Assembly (NCBI GenBank): GCA_014860845.1 | Contig: JACZIY010000019.1 | Span: 1 to 6,007 of the forward strand | DNA: 6,007 bases | Direction: 5' to 3' | From: Anaerolineaceae bacterium | GTDB lineage: Bacteria > Chloroflexota > Anaerolineae > Anaerolineales > Anaerolineaceae | Part shown: positions 1-5,159 of the stretch, in pieces | Layout of the letters: each line of letters opens with the position of its first letter | Position numbering within the stretch: position 1 is the stretch's first letter | Notes under the pieces: generated by a model | What the model saw: only the letters and a program-made list of their open reading frames with translations | Databases searched by the model: none | Told to the model about the DNA's origin: nothing | Position numbers and translations under genes: made by a program

Positions 1-17
1 GATATAATCATCGCTAA

Positions 18-1076
18 TTACCTGCCCGAATTTAATGAAAACCAAATGTAAAGCAAGAATGGTATAAGTCCACCAGCTAAAAGAAATGCTAATAATGCTA
101 ATAATGCTGTTTTCCAATCAAATGTTCCTGATTGTTTTGTCTCTATTTTTGAAGAGGGTACACCAAATTTCAATTTTTGATCACCTGAAGATGATTCAAG
201 AGATAGTGTAGATTGGATATTTTGATTGTTGATTTTATAGGAATCTCTTAAATTTTCCAACACTCTTCCAAATTGATCTGCTGTTCGATAACGGCTTGTT
301 GGTTCTTTTGAGAGAACCTTTAGAATAATTTGATCAAGTGTGAGCGGAACATCAGGATTAAAATTTCGTGTAGAAATCGGTACGACTTCTTTATGCATCC
401 GAGTTAATTCGGTTGCATCTTTTGAGAAAAATGGTAATTTTCCTGTAACCATTTCATAAAGAACAATTCCCAATGAATACACATCAGATGCCGGAGATGG
501 TGGAAGTCCCTCTGCCTGTTCTGGCGAAAGGTACTGAGGGGAACCCCAAACATAGGCATTTTTTTCATCAGGCAGTATGGTTGTTAATGCTCGCGCAATA
601 CCAAAGTCTGTGACTTTTAATCGCCCGTCAGGAGCAACCAGCATGTTGTGTGGTTTGATATCACAATGGATTAACCCTGCTCTATGTGCATAACCAATGC
701 CCTGGGCTGCTTGAATTAATAAATCTAGTGCTTTATCTGTATGAATAACTTGCTGTTCACGAATCATGGATTTTAAGTTTGTTCCAGGAACATATTCCAT
801 GATAATAAACAAGCGTTCTCCGTCCAAACCAAAATCATGAACTGTAACAATATTTGGATGTGAAAGGTTAGCGGCAGCTTTTGCTTCTTGATGAAACCGT
901 TTTCGAAACCCTTCATCTTTAGAAAAATCTGGGCGTAATATTTTTACCGCTACATATCTTTCTAGATTTAAATCCTTTGCACGGTAAACGACTGCCATCC
1001 CTCCGGATCCTAATGTCTGGAGTAATTGATATCTATTCGCAAGGATTGGTATCGCTGGATTAAGGTTTTCTGTCAT
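18..1076 (-). CDS. Membrane-anchored Hanks-type Ser/Thr protein kinase, non-RD (HCD) type
   Basis: A 352-residue kinase that transfers phosphate from ATP to Ser/Thr of target proteins, anchored in the inner membrane with its catalytic domain in the cytoplasm. Visible motifs: glycine loop GSGGMAVVY (residues 23-31), VAVK with catalytic Lys45, likely helix-C Glu64, catalytic loop HCDIKPHN (137-144, Asp139), DFG (157-159), SPE (184-186) in place of APE, and DVYSLG (198-203). The kinase domain ends near residue 275 and is followed by a Ser/Thr-rich juxtamembrane segment (about 276-318), then a single hydrophobic helix (about 324-347) and a tail of only a few residues. No PASTA or other outer sensor domain follows the helix. 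The catalytic Arg of HRD is Cys, so this is a non-RD kinase. The ATG at 1074-1076 is the only sensible start because the kinase fold begins soon after it, yet no Shine-Dalgarno is visible. It is divergent from the SH3b gene. Its targets are unknown. Confidence 0.95.
   Translation of the reverse strand: MTENLNPAIPILANRYQLLQTLGSGGMAVVYRAKDLNLERYVAVKILRPDFSKDEGFRKRFHQEAKAAANLSHPNIVTVHDFGLDGERLFIIMEYVPGTNLKSMIREQQVIHTDKALDLLIQAAQGIGYAHRAGLIHCDIKPHNMLVAPDGRLKVTDFGIARALTTILPDEKNAYVWGSPQYLSPEQAEGLPPSPASDVYSLGIVLYEMVTGKLPFFSKDATELTRMHKEVVPISTRNFNPDVPLTLDQIILKVLSKEPTSRYRTADQFGRVLENLRDSYKINNQNIQSTLSLESSSGDQKLKFGVPSSKIETKQSGTFDWKTALLALLAFLLAGGLIPFLLYIWFSLNSGR
86..108. repeat. 9-bp tandem repeat inside the kinase transmembrane segment
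   Basis: The unit ATGCTAATA occurs twice back to back (86-94 and 95-103) and is followed by a partial third copy (ATGCT). On the minus strand it encodes the repeated tripeptide Ala-Leu-Leu at the start of the kinase transmembrane helix. A multiple-of-three unit keeps the frame if copies are gained or lost, so slippage would lengthen or shorten the helix by three residues. Confidence 0.6.
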
Positions 1077-1089
1077 ATTATTTGTAGCG

Positions 1090-1098
1090 ATTATAACA
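1090..1098 (-). promoter_or_regulatory. Extended -10 promoter of the membrane kinase gene
   Basis: Read on the minus strand the sequence is TGTTATAAT, a perfect TATAAT hexamer with the TGn extension typical of sigma-70 promoters that tolerate a poor -35. Only an A/T-rich TTAAAA-like element lies about 18 bp upstream. Transcription would start roughly 7 nt downstream of the hexamer, leaving only about 5-8 nt before the ATG at 1076. The transcript would therefore be almost leaderless, which fits the absence of a Shine-Dalgarno. The motif is seen directly; its function is inferred. Confidence 0.55.
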
Positions 1099-1141
1099 TA
1101 GGGGTAAAGTCCTTTTTAAAAATCGATTAAAATGAATAGAG

Positions 1142-1164
1142 GTTAGAAAATCTAAACTTCTAAC
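1142..1164. promoter_or_regulatory. Nested inverted repeat upstream of the SH3b gene, possible operator
   Basis: GTTAGAA (1142-1148) is perfectly complementary to TTCTAAC (1158-1164) across a 9-nt spacer. Nested inside is a second inverted repeat, TTAGA-AAA-TCTAA (1143-1155). The site lies about 40 bp before the SH3b start and just upstream of a TATATT hexamer (1174-1179) that could be the -10 of that gene, though no good -35 is visible. There is no T-run after it, so it does not look like a terminator. It could bind a dimeric regulator of this divergent region. Confidence 0.3.
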
Positions 1165-1201
1165 GAAAATTTATATATTGAAATTATTTTAGGAAATTTT
1201 C

Positions 1202-1666
1202 ATGAAGAGAAATTGGCTTCCACTCATTATTGGATTTATCATAACAATTCTTGTTCTTTTTGCTGTTTTTACTTTATTGATATTTCTTCCAAATCAGCAA
1301 AATACAGTTGATAATATTGCGTTAATTACTGTCATTCCGGCATCTACATCAACTCCAGTTGTCGGATTAACTATTGTGCCGACACCGACTGTTGAAATAA
1401 CTGAAACTATTGTAAATAATTACAAGTTCCAATTGGGTGAGTTTGTTCAGATTACAGGTACGTCCGGTGAAGGTTTGAGGCTAAGATCTGAACCTGGTAG
1501 ATCTTTCAGCGTAAATTTTATTGGGTTGGATGCAGAAGTATTTGAAGTAATAGATGGCCCAGTTGAAGCAGATGGATTTATCTGGTGGTATCTTGAAGCG
1601 CCATACGATAAGACCAGAAATGGTTGGTCAGTTGATGAATATTTACAAAAAGTAACGGTACCTTAG
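1202..1666 (+). CDS. Membrane-anchored SH3b-domain protein
   Basis: A 154-residue protein with a short positively charged N-terminus (MKRN), one strongly hydrophobic helix (about 6-29), a Thr/Pro/Val-rich spacer (about 43-70) and a C-terminal bacterial SH3-like domain (about 76-152). The SH3b signature is a GEGLRLRSEPG loop (89-99), similar to the common GxGLNVRSGPG pattern, with a WWYLEAP strand and a final GWSVDEYL strand. No lipobox Cys follows the helix, so it is probably a signal anchor with the SH3b domain outside the membrane. Such domains often bind peptidoglycan peptides or other proteins; the ligand here is unknown. The ATG is preceded by AGGA (1191-1194) with a 7-nt spacer. It is divergent from the membrane kinase and 10 nt ahead of the DUF971 gene, probably cotranscribed with it. 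Confidence 0.85.
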   Translation: MKRNWLPLIIGFIITILVLFAVFTLLIFLPNQQNTVDNIALITVIPASTSTPVVGLTIVPTPTVEITETIVNNYKFQLGEFVQITGTSGEGLRLRSEPGRSFSVNFIGLDAEVFEVIDGPVEADGFIWWYLEAPYDKTRNGWSVDEYLQKVTVP

Positions 1667-1676
1667 AGAGGATTCA

Positions 1677-2027
1677 ATGCAGGATTACAAATTGTCACCA
1701 ATAAAAATCAAAGCAGATAAAAAGGAAAGATTTTTATATATTGATTGGAATGACGATCACAAAACCCCAATTAGTTTTGGTTTATTAAGAGCAGCATGTC
1801 CGTGTGCGACCTGCAGGGGTGGGCATGAAAATATGAAACCGGAACCCGACTCAAGTGTCTTTGAACGTGAACTTCCAAATTCAACCATGACAGATATTGA
1901 TAAGGTAGAAATGGTGGGAAGTTATGGGCTATCCATCATGTGGGCAGATGGCCACCATTATGGTATTTATACATGGCAATATTTACGAGCTTTATGCAAT
2001 TGTGATGATTGTAGAGCAAAACGATAA
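1677..2027 (+). CDS. DUF971 (GBBH-like N-terminal domain) protein with two CxCxxC motifs
   Basis: A 116-residue single-domain protein of the DUF971 family, the domain found at the N-terminus of gamma-butyrobetaine hydroxylase. In human BBOX1 this domain holds a zinc ion through a CxCxxC motif and a His. The matching residues here are Cys41, Cys43, Cys46 (CPCATC) and His93 in ADGHHYGIY. A second CxCxxC (CNCDDC, Cys107, Cys109, Cys112) lies at the C-terminal end, so there are two potential metal-binding clusters. Stand-alone bacterial members occur near diverse genes, including Fe-S and Mrp/ApbC-type genes in some genomes, but their role is not settled and no oxygenase domain is attached here. 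GAGG (1668-1671) lies 5 nt before the ATG. It probably shares an mRNA with the SH3b gene; no functional link is evident. Confidence 0.88.
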   Translation: MQDYKLSPIKIKADKKERFLYIDWNDDHKTPISFGLLRAACPCATCRGGHENMKPEPDSSVFERELPNSTMTDIDKVEMVGSYGLSIMWADGHHYGIYTWQYLRALCNCDDCRAKR

Positions 2028-2286
2028 CAGATTACATTTTTATTCCAGAAATCATAATAAGTTTCAATTTCATAAGGGTGAGGACGAATTTGTTCTTCTT
2101 TGAATTCACTCATTTTTTTTGAAATCCAAAATCAATTTTTTTGAAGATTGTCTCTTATATTTACCCGAAAAGAATAATATCGATCTAATTAGAATTATTC
2201 GATGTCAAATAAAAGTAACAGATATCTTATTCTGGGAGTGTTTTGTCGAACATCGAATGGTAAAGATTTGAGTGTTAATATATTGG

Positions 2287-2315
2287 TTGCATTTCCAAAG
2301 GTTGATGTTTATAAT
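2287..2315 (+). promoter_or_regulatory. Putative sigma-70-type promoter of the kinase-propeller operon
   Basis: A perfect TATAAT (2310-2315) is preceded at exactly 17 bp by TTGCAT (2287-2292), which shares the TTG of the -35 consensus. Transcription would start near 2322 and give a leader of about 34 nt before the CTG start at 2356, with the AGGAGG site well placed inside it. In AT-rich DNA a TATAAT can occur by chance, but its position just before the first gene of a packed operon supports the call. Confidence 0.5.
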
Positions 2316-2344
2316 CATTTTCATATTAAAATCAGGTTTTTTTT

Positions 2345-2350
2345 AGGAGG
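2345..2350 (+). promoter_or_regulatory. Strong Shine-Dalgarno that decides the kinase-propeller start
   Basis: AGGAGG is a full match to the anti-Shine-Dalgarno core and lies 5 nt before a CTG codon at 2356 that is in frame with the kinase. An in-frame TAG at 2344-2346 overlaps the site, so the coding frame cannot begin further upstream. The next in-frame start-like codon, TTG at 2416, has no ribosome binding site. This is the strongest argument for initiation at CTG. Confidence 0.75.
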
Positions 2351-2355
2351 GAAAA

Positions 2356-4233
2356 CTGGAAACACGTCGAATTACTTCCAGTTTCAATTCATCATCTTCA
2401 AATGCTGTAAAACAATTGGAATCGGGAATCGTTCTTTTCAAACGATACCAAATCCAGGATGTTATTGGTGTCGGAGGAATGGGTTCCGTTTATCGTGCCA
2501 GGGATCTACATTTTCCTAACGTGATCAAATTAGTCGCTGTTAAGGAAATGATCAATAATGCACCTGATCCTTTGGTAAGGGAAACCATTATTCAGAATTT
2601 TGAACGTGAAGCAAATATTTTGGTTACTCTTAATCATGTGGCAATCCCTCAAATTTTCGATTTTTTCTCTATAGATGAGAGATCTTATCTGGTTTTAGAA
2701 TATGTTCATGGAAAAGACCTGGAAGCGATTCTACAGGAAAACAATGGACCTGTCCCTGAAGACAATGTTATTGTTTGGGCGATTGAATTATGTGATGTTT
2801 TGGAGTATTTACATTTTTATAAACCTGAACCAATCATTTTTAGAGACATGAAGCCAAGCAATGTAATGATTAATCAACAAGATAGAGTTGTACTGGTTGA
2901 TTTTGGCATCGCAAAAAACTTTAGAACCGGACAGAAGGGTACGATGATTGGGACTGAAGGCTATTCTCCACCTGAACAATATCGTGGAGATGCGACACCG
3001 GTCGCTGATATTTATGCTCTCGGTGCCACATTGCACCATTTATTAACAAACCACGATCCAAGAATGGAAGCACCATTTTCTTTCTCAGAACGAAAAATAC
3101 GCTCAATTAACCCAAAAGTCTCTCTTGATCTAGAAATAATTATTGATACAGCCCTACAATATAATCCCGAAGACCGATTTCAGAGTGTCGCTGATATGAA
3201 AAATGCTTTATTGTCGGCAGCAAAAAAAACTGGGGCTTTATCCAGGCTTCCAACAATGAAAAAGAAGGAATCTCAATCTGTTAAACCTTTATGGACGTTT
3301 AAATGTGAGGATGAAATTCGAGGTTCAGTTACTTTTGATAATGGAAAAATATATTGCGGAAATTATGATAATAATCTTTATGTATTAGATGCAGCAGATG
3401 GTTCATTTTTATGGAAATTTCCGACCGATGGGGGTATTGTTGGAAAACCAGCAATTTTTGAAAATAATATTTTCATCGGATCTGAAGACAAGAAAATGTA
3501 TTGCATTTCAGCCAGGACAGGTAAAGAATTGTGGACGTTCTTAACTGATGGACCAATAAGGAGTTCAGTAAAAATTGCAGAAGGACATGCTTTTTTTGGA
3601 TCTGATGATGGCTATTTATATGCCGTAAATTTAATCTCAAATAAAATAACTTGGCGCGTTGATTCCGGGGCTGCTGTTAGAACCACTCCGTTCATTTCAA
3701 GAGACAATATCTTTTTTGGGAATGAATATGGCGATTTTTTCTGTCTTGATTTTAGTGGGCATGTCCGTTGGAGATTTAAAACCAAAAAAGCAATCACTTC
3801 ATCTCCGATAGTTGACAGTGGCATGGTATTTTTTGCCTCTCTTGATTCTACTTTTTATGCATTAGATGCAAAGTCTGGATGGGTTGTATGGCGTTTTAGG
3901 ATGGACAAAGGTTCCATTTCATCTCCCTATAAATCCGAAAATTATTTAGTTTTCGGTTCAGCTGATAACCACATTTATTGTTTGGAATCTGGAAATGCCA
4001 GAGAAATTTGGAGATATAAAACTGATCATCAAGTTAGCGGTTCACCCGTTATTCATAACAATTCAGTTTACTGTGGGACTGCAGATGGCACTCTTTATTC
4101 TCTTGAATTAAAAAATGGACAGGTAAGGTGGAAATTCAAAACTGATGATCTAATTACCGGATCACCAGTCATTATTAATGATATTTTATACATAGGCTCA
4201 AGTGACCATCTAATTTATGCACTGTATGCTTAG
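2356..4233 (+). CDS. Ser/Thr protein kinase fused to an eight-repeat PQQ-type beta-propeller
   Basis: A 625-residue cytoplasmic kinase if begun at CTG 2356, or 605 if begun at TTG 2416. A Ser/Asn-rich lead (1-20) precedes the kinase domain (about 28-287): glycine loop GVGGMGSVY (38-46), VAVK Lys63, helix-C Glu85, catalytic loop FRDMKPSN (162-169, Asp164), DFG (182-184), PPE (205-207). The His of HRD is Phe, as in many bacterial IxFRDxKPSN kinases. A basic linker (about 288-308) leads to eight propeller repeats, each starting at a Trp: 313, 353, 393, 433, 472, 512, 552 and 592. Repeats follow a W-x-F...SSP...FxGSxDxxxYxLDxxxG pattern. No membrane helix or signal peptide is present, so the propeller should lie in the cytoplasm and probably binds proteins or a ligand rather than serving as a redox enzyme. 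No quinoprotein catalytic domain is seen. It is first in an operon with the phosphatase gene 22 nt downstream, its likely antagonist. Confidence 0.93.
   Translation: METRRITSSFNSSSSNAVKQLESGIVLFKRYQIQDVIGVGGMGSVYRARDLHFPNVIKLVAVKEMINNAPDPLVRETIIQNFEREANILVTLNHVAIPQIFDFFSIDERSYLVLEYVHGKDLEAILQENNGPVPEDNVIVWAIELCDVLEYLHFYKPEPIIFRDMKPSNVMINQQDRVVLVDFGIAKNFRTGQKGTMIGTEGYSPPEQYRGDATPVADIYALGATLHHLLTNHDPRMEAPFSFSERKIRSINPKVSLDLEIIIDTALQYNPEDRFQSVADMKNALLSAAKKTGALSRLPTMKKKESQSVKPLWTFKCEDEIRGSVTFDNGKIYCGNYDNNLYVLDAADGSFLWKFPTDGGIVGKPAIFENNIFIGSEDKKMYCISARTGKELWTFLTDGPIRSSVKIAEGHAFFGSDDGYLYAVNLISNKITWRVDSGAAVRTTPFISRDNIFFGNEYGDFFCLDFSGHVRWRFKTKKAITSSPIVDSGMVFFASLDSTFYALDAKSGWVVWRFRMDKGSISSPYKSENYLVFGSADNHIYCLESGNAREIWRYKTDHQVSGSPVIHNNSVYCGTADGTLYSLELKNGQVRWKFKTDDLITGSPVIINDILYIGSSDHLIYALYA
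3292..4233 (+). repeat. Eight in-frame 40-codon propeller repeats
   Basis: The Trp codons that open each repeat lie at 3292, 3412, 3532, 3652, 3769, 3889, 4009 and 4129, giving spacings of 120, 120, 120, 117, 120, 120 and 120 nt. Repeats 7 and 8 remain similar at DNA level: 26 of 33 bases match between 4021-4053 and 4141-4173. The last repeat is about 34 residues and ends at the stop, so the N-terminal strand before Trp313 would close the ring. This points to growth by in-frame duplication. Confidence 0.85.
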
Positions 4234-4246
4234 CACAAGTAATCTG

Positions 4247-4251
4247 GGAGG
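4247..4251 (+). promoter_or_regulatory. Shine-Dalgarno that fixes the phosphatase start
   Basis: GGAGG lies 4 nt before ATG 4256. An earlier in-frame ATG at 4217 would overlap the end of the kinase gene, has no such site, and would add 13 residues unlike the family. The start at 4256 is therefore preferred. Confidence 0.75.
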
Positions 4252-4255
4252 ATTT

Positions 4256-5155
4256 ATGGTAGATTTTTTTAAAAAATTATTTGGCAGTAAAAAAAACAAT
4301 ATCTCCAATATTAATGTCGAAACTGCGCCATTATCTGAGGAACAATTAAAGTTAGTTACAAGAGAAGATCCTATCGTCACTCCTTCTCAAATATTGGTCG
4401 GAGTTGGTCAGTCGGTGGGGAGACAACGAGATCATAACGAGGATGCATTATTTTATTTCAATTCAAATTTTGCCAACAGTTCCAAAGATATTTCATTTGG
4501 TATATTCATTGTCGCGGATGGTATGGGTGGGCATGAATTTGGAGAAGTAGCCAGCAGTGTTGCATCAAAAACTTTGGGGGATTATGTAGTTCACAAACTT
4601 TATTCTCCATTATTTAATCCCAATTCACCAAATCCGCCAAATGAGAGTATTCAAGAAATAATTGAGAACGGTATTAAGCTTGCTCAAAATGCTGTTATTC
4701 AGAAAGCTCCCGGTGGTGGAACAACCATTACTGCCGCATTGATTCTAGGTGATCAAATAACCATTGGACATGTTGGGGATAGTAGGTTGTATTTTATTTA
4801 TCCCGATGGAAGAATAGAAGTTAAAACAAATGATCATTCATTGGTTAAAAGATTAGTTGATATGGGTCAAATATCAGAAAATGAAGCCAAAAATCATCCA
4901 AATAAGAATGTACTGTATAGAGCTTTAGGCCAGTCAGAGCCTTTTAGACCAGACCTAATGAATTTAACGATACCAAAACCAGGATTTATTCTAATTTGTA
5001 GTGATGGTTTGTGGGGAACCGTTAGCGATGAAGAACTTTTCAGGTTAGCAACCAACTCTGAAAATCCTTCAATTTCATGTTCAAAAATGGTGGATGCAGC
5101 TAATAAAGCAGGTGGACCGGATAATATCAGCGTAATCTTAATTAAAATTTTATAA
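4256..5155 (+). CDS. PP2C-family (PPM) Ser/Thr protein phosphatase
   Basis: A 299-residue metal-dependent phosphatase that removes phosphate from Ser/Thr, most likely reversing the kinase encoded just upstream. All bacterial PP2C motifs are present: RDHNEDA (58-64), VADGMGGH (86-93, metal-binding Asp88), GGGTTITAAL (153-162), HVGDSRLY (172-179), NDHSLVKRLVDMGQI (192-206, start of the flap region), YRALG (221-225), CSDGLWG (248-254, metal-binding Asp250) and GGPDNISV (286-293, metal-binding Asp289). It should be catalytically active. An N-terminal extension of about 45 residues begins with the basic, hydrophobic MVDFFKKLFGSKK, which could form an amphipathic helix touching the membrane or a partner; there is no true transmembrane segment. 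It sits 22 nt after the kinase stop and 4 nt before the next start, so the three genes are almost certainly one operon. The substrate is not known. Confidence 0.95.
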   Translation: MVDFFKKLFGSKKNNISNINVETAPLSEEQLKLVTREDPIVTPSQILVGVGQSVGRQRDHNEDALFYFNSNFANSSKDISFGIFIVADGMGGHEFGEVASSVASKTLGDYVVHKLYSPLFNPNSPNPPNESIQEIIENGIKLAQNAVIQKAPGGGTTITAALILGDQITIGHVGDSRLYFIYPDGRIEVKTNDHSLVKRLVDMGQISENEAKNHPNKNVLYRALGQSEPFRPDLMNLTIPKPGFILICSDGLWGTVSDEELFRLATNSENPSISCSKMVDAANKAGGPDNISVILIKIL

Positions 5156-5159
5156 ACTT

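Larger units (their letters stand above)
2028..2355. other. 328-base intergenic region between the DUF971 gene and the kinase operon
   Basis: No convincing gene lies here. Contents seen: two T-tracts each followed by GAA (2113-2123 and 2136-2145) spaced 22 bp, about two helical turns; a 10-bp perfect palindrome TCTAATTAGA (2184-2193) within 7-bp inverted arms GAATAAT (2172-2178) and ATTATTC (2194-2200); and a likely promoter plus ribosome binding site at the right end. A weak GAATT/AATTC inverted pair before the first T-tract might act as a terminator, but the stem is only 5 bp. A short minus-strand reading frame (1967-2113) is discussed under findings. Confidence 0.6.

Noticed and set aside
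2086..2120. Possible rho-independent terminator after the DUF971 gene (GAATT/AATTC pair, then a T-tract)
   Set aside because: The stem is only 5 bp and AT-rich with a long loop, and 5 nt separate it from the T-run, so it is too weak to call.
2202..2519. 105-codon plus-strand frame before and into the kinase-propeller gene
   Set aside because: No Shine-Dalgarno at its ATG, it runs through the proposed promoter and ribosome binding site, and its second half is an out-of-frame reading of the kinase glycine-loop region. The product shows no recognisable domain.
2809..3106. Two overlapping minus-strand frames of 76 and 61 codons
   Set aside because: Both are antisense to the kinase catalytic domain, have no initiation signals and no domain-like sequence.
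3612..3824. 70-codon minus-strand frame
   Set aside because: Antisense to propeller repeats 3-5, with no independent evidence.
3286..4230. Propeller as a PQQ-dependent dehydrogenase domain
   Set aside because: Only the repeat pattern is present; there is no signal peptide, heme domain or sign of a catalytic quinone site, and it is fused to a cytoplasmic kinase.
4217..4255. Earlier ATG for the phosphatase, overlapping the kinase stop
   Set aside because: It lacks a ribosome binding site, while ATG 4256 has GGAGG at a suitable distance and the 13 extra residues look like read-through of the neighbouring gene.
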